This document shows, one piece after another, positions 22,048-31,466 of a DNA stretch of 64,000 nt. The notes beneath the pieces were generated by a model. It saw nothing but the letters and a program-made list of their open reading frames with translations, did no database searches and was not told the DNA's origin. Every line of letters starts with the position of its first letter. The first letter of the stretch is position 1. This DNA is from Clostridiales bacterium (lineage in GTDB: Bacteria; Bacillota; Clostridia; Saccharofermentanales; Saccharofermentanaceae), in NCBI GenBank assembly GCA_017428155.1, contig JAFRRJ010000017.1, forward strand, positions 124,001 through 188,000, given 5' to 3'. The translations under genes were made by a program, and so were the position numbers.

Positions 22048-23674
22048 AATCGAAGTAAAGCCGTCATTAGATAAGAGCAAAGTTGCTTATAAAAAGCCTG
22101 ATGCTGTTATTATTGCAGATCAGATCAAAAAGTCAGGTACAAAAGCAATGAGATCAGGTCTCAAAAAGGCCGAAGACGGTTCATTAGTCCTTGATATCTC
22201 TAAGAAATCCATCGATGCAAGACATGGCAAGGTTACGATAAATTACAGATTTGATTTTATTACTCAAAGCGAAAAAGATTCCAGGGAAGATGAGATCAGA
22301 TCAAGGGCTCTTCCTTTAATAGACGCTTTTGACAACGGCAAAGAATACAAACGTCCGGTAGTTGTAGGCACAGGTCCTGCAGGGCTTCTGGCAGCGCTAA
22401 TCCTTGCCAAATACGGCCTTTGTCCTCTTGTAATAGAAAGAGGACCTGATATGGATCAGAGAATCAGGGATACAGAGGCATTTAAGCAGGGAAAGGGCTC
22501 TGTCAGATCCAATTCCAATATTCAGTTCGGCGAAGGCGGCGCAGGCACATTCTCTGACGGAAAGTTATATTCCGGCATAAGCTCAGGACTTAAAGATTAT
22601 GTCTTAAGAGCAATGATATCACATGGCGCACCTTCAGATATCGTTTACGATGCTCATCCTCATATCGGTACAGACAGGCTCAGAAACGTTGTAACAGGGC
22701 TTAGGAAAGACATTATTTCCTTAGGCGGTGAAGTAAAATTTAATACCACATTTCTGGGCTATAAGGCTGAGAATGGCTGTCTTAAGACTATTACGGTATC
22801 GGACAGCAAAGCTATTTATGAGATAAGCTGTGACCGTCTGATACTCGCTTTAGGTCATTCAAGCCGCGATACATTCAGAGCACTTAACAGACTCGGTCTG
22901 GATATGCAGGCAAAACACTTCTCGGTAGGAGTAAGGATCGAGCATTTAAGATCTGATATTGATATGGCACAGTTCGGATTCGATTCGGATTATTCTTCAG
23001 ATATTACGCCTGCCATATATAAGCTCTCATGCGATACCGTTACCGGACGCAAACTCTATACATTCTGCATGTGTCCCGGAGGTGAAGTTGTTGCAGCCCA
23101 GTCAGATGATAAGAGTGTATGCACCAACGGCATGAGCTTAAGGGCCAGAGATAACGTTAATTCCAACAGTGCAATTCTGGTTCCTGTTGATTCAAGAGAT
23201 TATGGAGAAGGCGTTCTTGACGGTGTAAAGTTCCAGGAGGCTCTTGAACATAAAGCTTTCCTGGCAGGCGGAAAGAGCGGAAGAGCACCTGCAGTCAGGT
23301 TTTCCGACCTTCTCGAAAACAAACCCTCAACCATGTTCGGCAAGGTCAAACCATCGTATATGCCGGGAGTTGAATGTGCTGATCTGAAAGAAGTTTTCCC
23401 TGAAGTAATTCTTGAAACTATTAAAGACGGTGTAGGGAAGATGGGCAGAAGGATCAAGGGTTTTGATGATCCTGATGCTGTTCTTACCGCAGTGGAAGCC
23501 AGAAGTTCTTCTCCCGTCAGGATCTTAAGAGATCCCGAGCACCTTCAGAGCACGAATGTTAAGGGCATATTCCCGTGCGGTGAAGGTGCAGGCTATGCAG
23601 GCGGCATTATGTCTTCAGCAATCGACGGTATAAAATGCGCAAATAAACTTGCCGATTCTTTGCTCGATTCCTGA
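22040..23674 (+). CDS. FAD-dependent dehydrogenase (COG2509-like)
   Basis: 544 aa flavoprotein starting at GTG 22040 inside the end of the preceding gene, with AAGGA ten bases upstream. The N-terminal domain of about 100 residues (MFEIEVKPSLDKSKVAYKKP) is typical of this family. The FAD-binding VVGTGPAGLLAALILAKYG follows, then FGEGGAGTFSDGKLYSG and the C-terminal GEGAGYAGGIMSSAIDG. Homologues are annotated as uncharacterised FAD-dependent dehydrogenases; substrate unknown. Last gene of the eight-gene run that starts at 14184. Confidence 0.9.
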   Translation: MFEIEVKPSLDKSKVAYKKPDAVIIADQIKKSGTKAMRSGLKKAEDGSLVLDISKKSIDARHGKVTINYRFDFITQSEKDSREDEIRSRALPLIDAFDNGKEYKRPVVVGTGPAGLLAALILAKYGLCPLVIERGPDMDQRIRDTEAFKQGKGSVRSNSNIQFGEGGAGTFSDGKLYSGISSGLKDYVLRAMISHGAPSDIVYDAHPHIGTDRLRNVVTGLRKDIISLGGEVKFNTTFLGYKAENGCLKTITVSDSKAIYEISCDRLILALGHSSRDTFRALNRLGLDMQAKHFSVGVRIEHLRSDIDMAQFGFDSDYSSDITPAIYKLSCDTVTGRKLYTFCMCPGGEVVAAQSDDKSVCTNGMSLRARDNVNSNSAILVPVDSRDYGEGVLDGVKFQEALEHKAFLAGGKSGRAPAVRFSDLLENKPSTMFGKVKPSYMPGVECADLKEVFPEVILETIKDGVGKMGRRIKGFDDPDAVLTAVEARSSSPVRILRDPEHLQSTNVKGIFPCGEGAGYAGGIMSSAIDGIKCANKLADSLLDS

Positions 23675-23689
23675 AAAGGTCTATAATCA

Positions 23690-23719
23690 TTGGTGTTTAT
23701 ATTTTTTTAGCGTTAAAAT
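23690..23719 (+). promoter_or_regulatory. Possible promoter of the ACT/DUF711 pair
   Basis: TTGGTG (23690-23695), 18 bases, TAAAAT (23714-23719), ahead of a strong GGGAGG ribosome site. Boxes are imperfect, but this is the first gap of more than 70 bases after the eight-gene run. Confidence 0.4.
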
Positions 23720-23750
23720 CAATATCTCTTATAAGAGGGAGGATAATCAT

Positions 23751-24035
23751 ATGAACAACGGGAAGAATACAGCCGTAGTAACAGTGCTTGGAAGAGACCG
23801 TGTAGGTATTATCGCAGAAGTATCACGACTTCTTGCAGATTATGGTATTAATATCAACGACATATCACAGACAATACTGGATGATATTTTCACCATGGTC
23901 ATGATGGTAGACCTTAAGGATGTTGTCATTGAGGAGTCTGATATCTCAGACAAGCTCACTGAACTCGGCAAAAAGCTCGGAGTTCAGATCACTATCCAGC
24001 ATACGGGTCTTTTTAACGCAATGCATACTATCTGA
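23751..24035 (+). CDS. ACT-domain regulatory protein (UPF0237 type)
   Basis: 94 aa single ACT domain. AVVTVLGRDRVGIIAEVSRLLADYGININDISQT is the classic ligand-binding beta-alpha start of an ACT fold. Start ATG 23751 has GGGAGG eight bases upstream; the open frame extends further but without a ribosome site. It is paired with the DUF711 protein 21 bases downstream, an arrangement common in Firmicutes. It probably binds an amino acid and modulates the partner; ligand unknown. Confidence 0.92.
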   Translation: MNNGKNTAVVTVLGRDRVGIIAEVSRLLADYGININDISQTILDDIFTMVMMVDLKDVVIEESDISDKLTELGKKLGVQITIQHTGLFNAMHTI

Positions 24036-24056
24036 AATTGTTTTCGAGAGGTAAAT

Positions 24057-25415
24057 ATGATTAACGACCGCGAAATAATCGAGACGATGCAGATGTTCAA
24101 CGATCAGCATCTGGATATCCGCACAATTACAATGGGAATCTCGCTGATGGACTGTGCAGCATCTACCGTTGATGAGTCATGCAATAAGATATATGACAAG
24201 ATCTGCAGATATGCAGGCAAGCTTGTCGAGACAGGTGAACTTATCAGCAAGAAATACGGAATCCCGATCATTCATAAGAGAATATCGGTAACTCCTATAT
24301 CGATCGTAGCTTCCGCTTGTGGAGCGAAGGATTACACACCGTTTGCTAAGGTTCTTGATAAAGCCGCAAGGACTTGCGGAGTAAACTTCATCGGCGGTTT
24401 TTCCGCGCTTGTCCAAAAGGGCTATACCAATTCAGATAAGATCCTTATTAATTCGATTCCTGATGCTTTGGCATCGACTGAGCTGGTTTGCTCAAGCGTC
24501 AATGTTGCTTCTACAAGGACAGGTATAAACATGGATGCTGTCCGCGATATGGGTATCATCATTAAGAAGACCGCTGAAGCGACAAAAGAACAGGGCGCTT
24601 TAGGTTGTGCTAAGCTGGTTGTTTTCGCGAACGCGCCTGAAGATAATCCGTTCATGGCCGGTGCTTTCTTAGGACCCGGCGAGCCTGAATGCGTAATCAA
24701 TGTCGGCATTTCAGGCCCGGGTGTTGTTAAGCACGCTTTAGAAGGCGTAAGAGGAAAGGATTTAGGCGTAGTCGCTGAGACTATCAAGAAGTCAGCTTTT
24801 AAGATCACCAGAGTAGGTGAGCTCGTAGCAAGGGAAGCTTCTGAGCGTCTCAAGGTTCCTTTCGGCATCATCGACCTGTCACTTGCTCCGACACCTGCTG
24901 TTGGCGACTCTGTTGCAAGGCTTCTTGAGGAATTCGGTCTTGAGACATGCGGTACATGGGGTACGACCGCTGCTCTTGCGATGCTTAATGATGCTGTAAA
25001 GAAGGGCGGTATAATGGCTTCTTCCTATGTCGGCGGACTTTCCGGTGCATTTATTCCGGTATCAGAAGATGAAGGTATGATCGCTGCCGCTACATCCGGA
25101 TCGCTTAAGCTTGAGAAGCTTGAAGCGATGACATGTGTTTGCTCGGTAGGCCTGGATATGATCGCCATTCCGGGTGATACATCAGCAGAGACTATCTCAG
25201 GCATTATTGCTGACGAGATGGCTGTAGGTACATTTAATAACAAGACTACAGCTGTTAGACTTATTCCTGTTCCGGGAAAGACTGTTGGTGACAGCGTCGA
25301 ATTCGGCGGACTGCTCGGCACGGCACCTATTATGGATGTTAACCGTGCTTCATGCAGCGAATTTATTAACAGAGGCGGAAGGATACCGGCTCCTATTCAT
25401 TCAATGCGTAATTGA
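24057..25415 (+). CDS. DUF711/UPF0210 family protein (PFL-like)
   Basis: 452 aa conserved protein often labelled PFL family protein. Segments such as [35 protein letters not shown] and the C-terminal [12 protein letters not shown] fit the family. It is not a functional pyruvate formate-lyase: the RVSGY glycyl loop and the Cys-Cys active site are not seen. The biochemical role is unknown. Coupled to the ACT gene, so activity may be amino-acid responsive. GAGAGG precedes the ATG. Confidence 0.9.
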   Translation: MINDREIIETMQMFNDQHLDIRTITMGISLMDCAASTVDESCNKIYDKICRYAGKLVETGELISKKYGIPIIHKRISVTPISIVASACGAKDYTPFAKVLDKAARTCGVNFIGGFSALVQKGYTNSDKILINSIPDALASTELVCSSVNVASTRTGINMDAVRDMGIIIKKTAEATKEQGALGCAKLVVFANAPEDNPFMAGAFLGPGEPECVINVGISGPGVVKHALEGVRGKDLGVVAETIKKSAFKITRVGELVAREASERLKVPFGIIDLSLAPTPAVGDSVARLLEEFGLETCGTWGTTAALAMLNDAVKKGGIMASSYVGGLSGAFIPVSEDEGMIAAATSGSLKLEKLEAMTCVCSVGLDMIAIPGDTSAETISGIIADEMAVGTFNNKTTAVRLIPVPGKTVGDSVEFGGLLGTAPIMDVNRASCSEFINRGGRIPAPIHSMRN

Positions 25416-25421
25416 TCTTTT

Positions 25422-26177
25422 ATGAAGACTGATAAAGATATCACACCGGAAGAGTCTGATATTACTTTAGATCCTGAAGTGATTTCCGAAGCGGAAGTGC
25501 CGAACAAGTCCAGGTTCAGGCATTTCTGGGATTACGTGACCGAATATAAGAGAAGGACTGTTGCTCTGACGTTGCCTTCCGTTGCTTTCGATATCTTTTA
25601 TTCCGGATTCTGCTTTACCATGTCACTGTTTTCAAGATCGCTGTGGCTCTTTATCATGTCTTTCTACTATACGCTTCTATGGATCCTCAGAGTAAACGTT
25701 CTCTACAGGGCCGGCAGAGGAGCGGTATTTAAGAGCAAACGATTCAGAGAGATAGTCAATTACCGTAAGTTCTCAAGAAATCTGATCCTTCTGGATCTCG
25801 TATTTGCTTATGCTGTTTATCTTATCGTCAAGATCAATGTCAAACACGATTATCCCGGAATTCTTGTGTATGGTTTTGCACTCTATGTTATCTATAAAGT
25901 CGTTATTGCATTGATAAATCTTTTTAAGGCGGGCAGATCAAGATCGCTTACCGCTTTATCGTTAAGAAAGATCTGTATTGTCGATGCCATGGTATCGACT
26001 CTGGCTCTTGAATGGGCATTATCTCACAGAGATGAAGGACATCTTTCGATATTTGCCAGACAGATCGAAAAGTATACCGGCATAGTCGTCGTTGTAATCA
26101 TCTTTATCATGGGCGCAGCAGGATTTATTACTTACTTCAGATTGAGATCAAAAGAGAAGAAAGAAGGAATTACATAA
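25422..26177 (+). CDS. Polytopic membrane protein, unknown function
   Basis: 251 aa, not recognised. An acidic N-terminal tail (1-30) is followed by about six TM segments near 50-68, 74-93, 119-137, 146-166, 183-200 and 218-238, with Lys/Arg-rich loops on one face. It begins six bases after the DUF711 stop, with no good Shine-Dalgarno, so translation probably depends on coupling. The following amylase-like gene starts directly at its stop. No transporter or enzyme motif is visible. Confidence 0.75.
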   Translation: MKTDKDITPEESDITLDPEVISEAEVPNKSRFRHFWDYVTEYKRRTVALTLPSVAFDIFYSGFCFTMSLFSRSLWLFIMSFYYTLLWILRVNVLYRAGRGAVFKSKRFREIVNYRKFSRNLILLDLVFAYAVYLIVKINVKHDYPGILVYGFALYVIYKVVIALINLFKAGRSRSLTALSLRKICIVDAMVSTLALEWALSHRDEGHLSIFARQIEKYTGIVVVVIIFIMGAAGFITYFRLRSKEKKEGIT

Positions 26178-27488
26178 ATGTGGTTTGAAGAAGCAGTTTT
26201 TTATCAGATCTATCCTTTGGGATTTTGCGGAGCTCCATTTGAGAATGACGGCATCCCCGAATCAAGGATACTTAAGGTAAATGACTGGATCCCCCACATT
26301 AAGAATCTCGGCATCAATGCCATCTATTTCTCGCCGGTATTTGAATCAGACACTCACGGATATAACACTAGAGATTACGGTCTTATTGATACCAGATTAG
26401 GCACAAATGAAGACTTCAAAAAGGTTGTTGATAATCTTCATAAAGAAGGTATAAAAGTAGTTCTTGACGGCGTGTTCAATCATGTCGGAAGAGGCTTTTG
26501 GGCTTTCAAGGACGTTCAGGAAAAGCGCTGGGATTCACCTTATAAGGACTGGTTCCATATCTCGTTTGAAGGTAATTCAAATTACAATGACGGTTTCTGG
26601 TATGAAGGCTGGGAAGGGAACTATGACCTCGTAAAGCTCAACTTAAGAAATCCCGCCGTTGTCGGTCACATTCTGGATAAAGTAAATTACTGGATTGATT
26701 ATTTTGACATAGACGGTTTAAGGCTTGATGTTGCATATTGCCTTGATCATGAATTCTTAAGAAGGCTCAGGGAATTTACTGACAGCAAGAAGTATGATTT
26801 CTTCCTTCTGGGTGAAGTCCTGCACGGTGAATACGGAAGGATGCTAAATGATATGCATCTTCATTCTCTTACGAATTACCAGTGCTACAAGGGCATTTAT
26901 TCTTCGTTTAATTCATCCAACATGTTTGAGATCATGCATTCGCTGATGCGTCTGTTCGGACCTGAGGACTGGACTGTCTGCAGGGGAGCGCATCTTCTGT
27001 CTTTTGCTGATAATCACGATGTCACAAGGATCGCTTCTATCTTAAATGATGAAAGATGCCTTCCTCTTGTATATACTCTGGTATTTACAATGCCCGGAAT
27101 CCCTTGTGTCTACTATGGTTCAGAGTGGGGTGCAAAGGCCAGGAAAGAAGATGGCGATCCGGCTCTCCGCGCATCTTTTGATGAGCCTGTCTGGAATGAT
27201 CTGACTGATCATATTTCGAGGCTTGCTGAGATAAAGAAGAATTCTAATGCATTAAATTACGGCGGATTAAGGATCGTTGTTCTTACCAATAAGCAGTGTA
27301 TTTTCGAGCGCTGCGCAGACGGACAGAGAGTGATGGTGGCAATCAATATGGATGACGCGCCTTATACCGCGCATTTTGATGCAGGATGCGGTCAGGCTAA
27401 AGAACTACTGACCGGTACTGTCCACGACTTTGGCGGCGGATCGACTATGCAGCCGAAATCTTCCGAAATATGGCTTATGGAGAGATAA
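26178..27488 (+). CDS. GH13 alpha-amylase-family glycosidase (cyclomaltodextrinase/neopullulanase-like)
   Basis: 436 aa cytoplasmic glycoside hydrolase (no signal peptide) acting on alpha-glucans. The four GH13 regions are present: DGVFNHVGRG, GLRLDVAY (nucleophile Asp), LLGEVLHG (acid/base Glu) and FADNHDV (transition-state Asp). It lacks the N-terminal starch-binding domain of classical neopullulanases and has only a short C-terminal beta domain. AAGGA lies in the end of the preceding gene. Likely trims imported maltodextrins or glycogen; exact specificity is uncertain. Confidence 0.92.
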   Translation: MWFEEAVFYQIYPLGFCGAPFENDGIPESRILKVNDWIPHIKNLGINAIYFSPVFESDTHGYNTRDYGLIDTRLGTNEDFKKVVDNLHKEGIKVVLDGVFNHVGRGFWAFKDVQEKRWDSPYKDWFHISFEGNSNYNDGFWYEGWEGNYDLVKLNLRNPAVVGHILDKVNYWIDYFDIDGLRLDVAYCLDHEFLRRLREFTDSKKYDFFLLGEVLHGEYGRMLNDMHLHSLTNYQCYKGIYSSFNSSNMFEIMHSLMRLFGPEDWTVCRGAHLLSFADNHDVTRIASILNDERCLPLVYTLVFTMPGIPCVYYGSEWGAKARKEDGDPALRASFDEPVWNDLTDHISRLAEIKKNSNALNYGGLRIVVLTNKQCIFERCADGQRVMVAINMDDAPYTAHFDAGCGQAKELLTGTVHDFGGGSTMQPKSSEIWLMER

Positions 27489-27536
27489 CTTTAATTTATC
27501 CATGATTATCTAATAGTTTTTCCTGTTTAAGCTTAT

Positions 27537-27582
27537 AAACTGTCAGTTATAATTTTCTTATAACTGACGGTTTTGTTATCTT
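27537..27582 (+). terminator. Long hairpin after the GH13 gene, probable terminator
   Basis: A 16-bp stem (AAACTGTCAGTTATAA / TTATAACTGACGGTTT, one G-T pair) with a TTTTC loop, followed by TTTGTTATCTTT. AT-rich but long. It lies about 50 bases after the GH13 stop and ends just 10-20 bases before the ribosome site of the lipoprotein, so it may alternatively structure that mRNA leader. Confidence 0.65.
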
Positions 27583-27593
27583 TGGGGGTCAAT

Positions 27594-29387
27594 ATGAACA
27601 GATCACGTAAGTTTATAGCGTTATTAATCGTTTTCTCAGTTTTATTTTCGATGTGTTCGTGCTCGAAAACATCCGGATCAGGCAAAGGCGTTAAGAAAGC
27701 AGACGGCATCAAGCCTGAGCGTGTCTCAAAAGATATTCAGAATACTCCGTTTGCGACGCCGGGCCTTGAGCCTTCTGTTACTCCTGTACCGAATGACGAT
27801 GGTATAGAGGAGTTTTATCTTTTTAATACAACTTACGGCGAGGAAAAATCCGAATTTAATGAGATCAGGGAGATCATCGCCAAGACGACAGGCGTCAGGG
27901 TTATTGAATCCTGGTTATATGATATGACGCCGGACGAAGCGATAGGCTCTATTATCGCGTCCGGTAAGCTTCCGGATATGATCTATTCTTATGATAACTA
28001 TGAATTTTATAATAACAATCTGCTCATAGCATGGGATGATTATCTCGAGGAATATCCGAATATCAAAGCGCTTTATACAGATGAGCAATGGGAACAATTC
28101 AGACAGGACGATGGCCATATATACTGGGTCGATGCTATTGACAGATATAAAAACAAAGATACAAGAGCTGTCCATAATGAGCAGGCTTTCTGGATACAGG
28201 TCAGAGTGCTTGAATGGGCAGGCTATCCGAAGATTGAAACTTTAGATCAGTATTTTGAACTGTTAGATAAATACAGCCAAGCCAATCCCAACATGCCGGA
28301 CGGCACGCCTGTTATTCCTTATACATGCATTTGCGAGGACTGGAGATATTATTCTATCGAGAGTGCTCCGATGTATCTTGACGGCTATCCAAACAACGGA
28401 TGTGTAATAGTAAATGTTGATGAAGGCGAAGATAAGCCCAAAGTCATCGACTATAACACGACTGATACTGCAAAAGCTTACTTCAGGAAACTTAATGAGG
28501 AATACAATAAAGGAGTCATTGATCCTGACTTCGCCGTTCAGACTTATGATGAATACATCAGTAAAGTTACAACCGGAAGAGTTCTCGGACTCAGTGACCA
28601 GTATTGGGACTTTGCGTATAATCTGATGCCGGAATATTCCCTGAAGAAAACGGCAGAAGACGGTACAGAATATACACTTTACGATCTCGGCTGCGAATAT
28701 GTGCCGCTCGGACTTGTTATGGAATACGGTGCTGAACAGCAATGGCATTCGTATGGCAGTGAGATCAATGCCCTTGGCGGACTTGCAGTTACCACACAAT
28801 GTTATGACCCTGAAACTGCGTTCAGATTCATTAATGATCTGTTGTCTGATGAGATCCTGACACTTCGCTTCTGGGGAATTGAAACCGTCGATTATTATAT
28901 TTCTGAAGACGGCATTTATTTCAGGACCGAAGAGATGCGCAGGAACTGGAATGATCTTTCTTACAGGGAACAACATACATGCGAGTACACCAACATGCCG
29001 CAATGGAGAGGCCTGTTTGATGACGGTATCAACAGGATATTGCCATCAGAACAGCCTGTTGAATTCAAAGCTGAGCTTTCCCAGCCGGCCGTTGCCTGCC
29101 TTGATGTTTACGGCGCTGATAATTTTGTCGATTTTATAGGTTCTAAATATTGCGAGCCCTATCCCTGGTATCCGCTTTATTACTGGTCTAACAGCCTTAC
29201 TACAGATACTGAGGCCGGATTGGCATGGTACCAGATGACTGACTGTAAGCACGAGTGGATCCCGAAGCTGGTTCTCAGCAAAGACTTTGATTCGGATTGG
29301 GATAAATACATGAAAGCTTATGAAGAATGTGATCCGCAGGTGTTCATTGATGCTGCGCAGCAGGAAGTAAATAACAGATTAACTTGA
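27594..29387 (+). CDS. Extracellular solute-binding lipoprotein
   Basis: 597 aa. Start ATG 27594 behind GGGGGT. A signal peptide with hydrophobic core ALLIVFSVLFSM ends at Cys21 or Cys23 (MCSCSK), a lipoprotein site. A Ser/Pro/Thr-rich linker to about residue 75 precedes a two-lobed binding fold with many aromatic residues; FRFINDLLSDEILTLRFWGIE and the mid-protein KVTTGRVLGLSDQ resemble sugar or oligosaccharide ABC binding proteins. No permease or ATPase gene is adjacent, so it is an orphan binding protein; neighbouring GH13 hints at an alpha-glucan ligand. Confidence 0.82.
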   Translation: MNRSRKFIALLIVFSVLFSMCSCSKTSGSGKGVKKADGIKPERVSKDIQNTPFATPGLEPSVTPVPNDDGIEEFYLFNTTYGEEKSEFNEIREIIAKTTGVRVIESWLYDMTPDEAIGSIIASGKLPDMIYSYDNYEFYNNNLLIAWDDYLEEYPNIKALYTDEQWEQFRQDDGHIYWVDAIDRYKNKDTRAVHNEQAFWIQVRVLEWAGYPKIETLDQYFELLDKYSQANPNMPDGTPVIPYTCICEDWRYYSIESAPMYLDGYPNNGCVIVNVDEGEDKPKVIDYNTTDTAKAYFRKLNEEYNKGVIDPDFAVQTYDEYISKVTTGRVLGLSDQYWDFAYNLMPEYSLKKTAEDGTEYTLYDLGCEYVPLGLVMEYGAEQQWHSYGSEINALGGLAVTTQCYDPETAFRFINDLLSDEILTLRFWGIETVDYYISEDGIYFRTEEMRRNWNDLSYREQHTCEYTNMPQWRGLFDDGINRILPSEQPVEFKAELSQPAVACLDVYGADNFVDFIGSKYCEPYPWYPLYYWSNSLTTDTEAGLAWYQMTDCKHEWIPKLVLSKDFDSDWDKYMKAYEECDPQVFIDAAQQEVNNRLT

Positions 29388-29436
29388 TGATGTTCATTTT
29401 ATCGGCCGGTTCTTTTATTGATGGGGAGGTAGAACT

Positions 29437-30084
29437 ATGCTTAAAAAGTTAAAAGCTAAACTCAAGAATAAGGGCATAAGAACAGAGATTTTATGCGCAT
29501 TAGGCGTGATTGCATTAGCTTTGGTCGTTATTGCCCTTATCCCGAATCATCTGTCTTCAAAAAAGTTCAACAGTTACTTCAGGAAAGAAGGCTTCTACAA
29601 ATACACCGATCTGAATGATTTCATCCATCTTTCCCAAAATCCCGGCCGTGTTCTTGAAGGCGTAAAAACCGGATACGCATATATTACCCTGACCGGAAAT
29701 GAAGCCCAAAATGCTTTTGATAACTACGTCAACAACAAATTCGATTATGGCGTTATAAAAGCATCACTTGCAAAATATGTCGGTAGTTTTGGCGTGCCGA
29801 TTGATAACCGGTATTACTATATGTTTGTTTTTAAATCCGGAAAGGATGCGAAAGCATTTTACGATCAATATTCGGAAAACGCCATGCCCCGCAAAACCGA
29901 GCGCGGTGAAGAAAAAGGTTATTCATATTCAATCTGTGATTCCGATCACCACATAGCCTGTTATTTGGAAAGAAACACCGTATTGATGATCGACGGCAAT
30001 ACTCAAATTTATAATTTTGAAGACTTTTGCGATCATATGGGAATCAAAGCCCCGCCGTGCACATGGAAAGACCGCAGCAACTGA
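29437..30084 (+). CDS. Membrane-anchored protein, unknown function
   Basis: 215 aa, not recognised. A basic tail (KKLKAKLKNKG) and one TM helix about 16-36 place the remaining 180 residues outside. The soluble part is Lys/Tyr/Asn-rich with a mixed alpha/beta pattern and no lipobox. GGGAGG gives a strong ribosome site. It converges with argH, 16 bases between stops, with no clear terminator between them. Possibly co-transcribed with the upstream lipoprotein (49-base gap). Confidence 0.72.
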   Translation: MLKKLKAKLKNKGIRTEILCALGVIALALVVIALIPNHLSSKKFNSYFRKEGFYKYTDLNDFIHLSQNPGRVLEGVKTGYAYITLTGNEAQNAFDNYVNNKFDYGVIKASLAKYVGSFGVPIDNRYYYMFVFKSGKDAKAFYDQYSENAMPRKTERGEEKGYSYSICDSDHHIACYLERNTVLMIDGNTQIYNFEDFCDHMGIKAPPCTWKDRSN

Positions 30085-30100
30085 GCAAGTTAAGCTTTTA

Positions 30101-31462
30101 TCACAATTCCTCCAAATACTTCTTAACAGTATCTGGTGCGGGGCCGCCGGTAAGATTTCTGCCTTCAACGCAAGTCTTCAAAGAGATTGCATCGTAGACA
30201 TCGTCTTCGAAAGCAGGAGAGAATTCCTTGAGCTTATCGAGAGATACGTCAAGAAGGGAAATGCCATTCTCGATGCAATAATGAACGAGCTTTCCGGAGA
30301 TTGCGTGTGTCTCGCGGAAAGGAAGACCTTTCTTAACGAGATAGTCAGCGAGGTCTGTAGCATTTGTAAAACCACCCAGTGCAGCGGCTTCCATATTATC
30401 CTTGCGGATGGTCATAGTCTTTATCATGCCGGTGAAGGGAGGAAGGACTGCCTTGATAGTGTCGATGCAGTCAAACATTGCTTCCTGGACTTCCTGCATA
30501 TCCTTGTTATATGTAAGAGGCAGTCCCTTCATGATGACGAGAAGTGCGATAAGGTCACCGTAAACACGGCCGGTCTTGCCACGTGTAAGCTCAGCTACGT
30601 CAGGATTCTTCTTCTGAGGCATCATGGAAGAACCGGTGGAATAAGCGTCATCTAATTCATAGAATTTGAATTCCTGTGAAGCATAAAGGATTATCTCTTC
30701 GCTCATTCTTGATAAGTGCATCATGAGAATGGAGCATGCTGATGCAAACTCGATCGCGAAGTCCCTGTCAGCAACGCCGTCAAGTGAGCAGAGCGTTACA
30801 CCGTTCATACCGAGCTGATCAGCTACGAACCGGCGGTCAAGCGGATATGTTGTTCCGGCAAGTGCGCCTGAACCGAGAGGGGAGATGTTAGCTCTGTCTT
30901 TTGCCTCGTTGATCCTGTCGATGTCACGCTTGAACATCTCGATATAAGCAGAAAGATAATGAGCATATGTGATGGGCTGAGCTCTCTGAAGATGAGTGTA
31001 GCCCGGCATATATGTCTCGGTATTAGCCTTTGCGATCTCAACTAAAGTGTCGATAAGATCATCAAGAAGTTCAATGATCTCGCCGGCTTCGTCAACCATA
31101 TAAAGGCGCTGGTCCAAAGCTACCTGATCATTTCTCGAACGTCCTGTATGAAGACGCTTGCCTGCATCACCGATGCGGTTTGTAAGCTCTTCTTCGATAA
31201 ACATATGGATGTCTTCAGCATCTGAATCAAACGTAAGCTTGCCGGATTCGATATCTTCCTTTATAGAGAGAAGGCCGCTCTTGATATCTTCTGCGTCTTT
31301 ATCAGAGATAACGCCCTGCTTTGCGAGCATCTGTGAATGAGCGATGGAACCTTCTATGTCCTGACTGTACATCTTGCAGTCAAAGGGAAGGGAAGAATTG
31401 TAATCGTTTACTTCTTTGTCGGTAGCCTTTTCGAAGCGTCCGGCCCACATTTTCTTTGCCAT
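30101..31462 (-). CDS. argH: Argininosuccinate lyase
   Basis: Cleaves argininosuccinate to arginine and fumarate, last step of arginine synthesis. 453 aa, normal length without the C-terminal acetyltransferase domain seen in some ArgH fusions. WAGRFEKATDKEV starts it, GRSRNDQVALD binds substrate, THLQRAQPITYAHYL holds the catalytic His region, and GSSMMPQKKNPD is the superfamily signature loop. The start follows the GNAT stop by four bases and has AAGGAGT upstream, so it belongs to the GNAT-GNAT-argH unit. Confidence 0.97.
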   Translation of the reverse strand: MAKKMWAGRFEKATDKEVNDYNSSLPFDCKMYSQDIEGSIAHSQMLAKQGVISDKDAEDIKSGLLSIKEDIESGKLTFDSDAEDIHMFIEEELTNRIGDAGKRLHTGRSRNDQVALDQRLYMVDEAGEIIELLDDLIDTLVEIAKANTETYMPGYTHLQRAQPITYAHYLSAYIEMFKRDIDRINEAKDRANISPLGSGALAGTTYPLDRRFVADQLGMNGVTLCSLDGVADRDFAIEFASACSILMMHLSRMSEEIILYASQEFKFYELDDAYSTGSSMMPQKKNPDVAELTRGKTGRVYGDLIALLVIMKGLPLTYNKDMQEVQEAMFDCIDTIKAVLPPFTGMIKTMTIRKDNMEAAALGGFTNATDLADYLVKKGLPFRETHAISGKLVHYCIENGISLLDVSLDKLKEFSPAFEDDVYDAISLKTCVEGRNLTGGPAPDTVKKYLEEL

Positions 31463-31466
31463 AAGT

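Noticed and set aside
24057..25415. Pyruvate formate-lyase
   Set aside because: No glycyl-radical loop or Cys-Cys site; the length and motifs are those of DUF711.
28263..29003. 246-aa ORF opposite the solute-binding lipoprotein
   Set aside because: Antisense to a gene with signal peptide and lipobox; Ile/Phe/Arg-rich composition typical of shadow frames and no ribosome site.
30017..30655. 212-aa plus-strand ORF opposite argH
   Set aside because: Antisense to a well-conserved enzyme; no plausible start and product resembles nothing.
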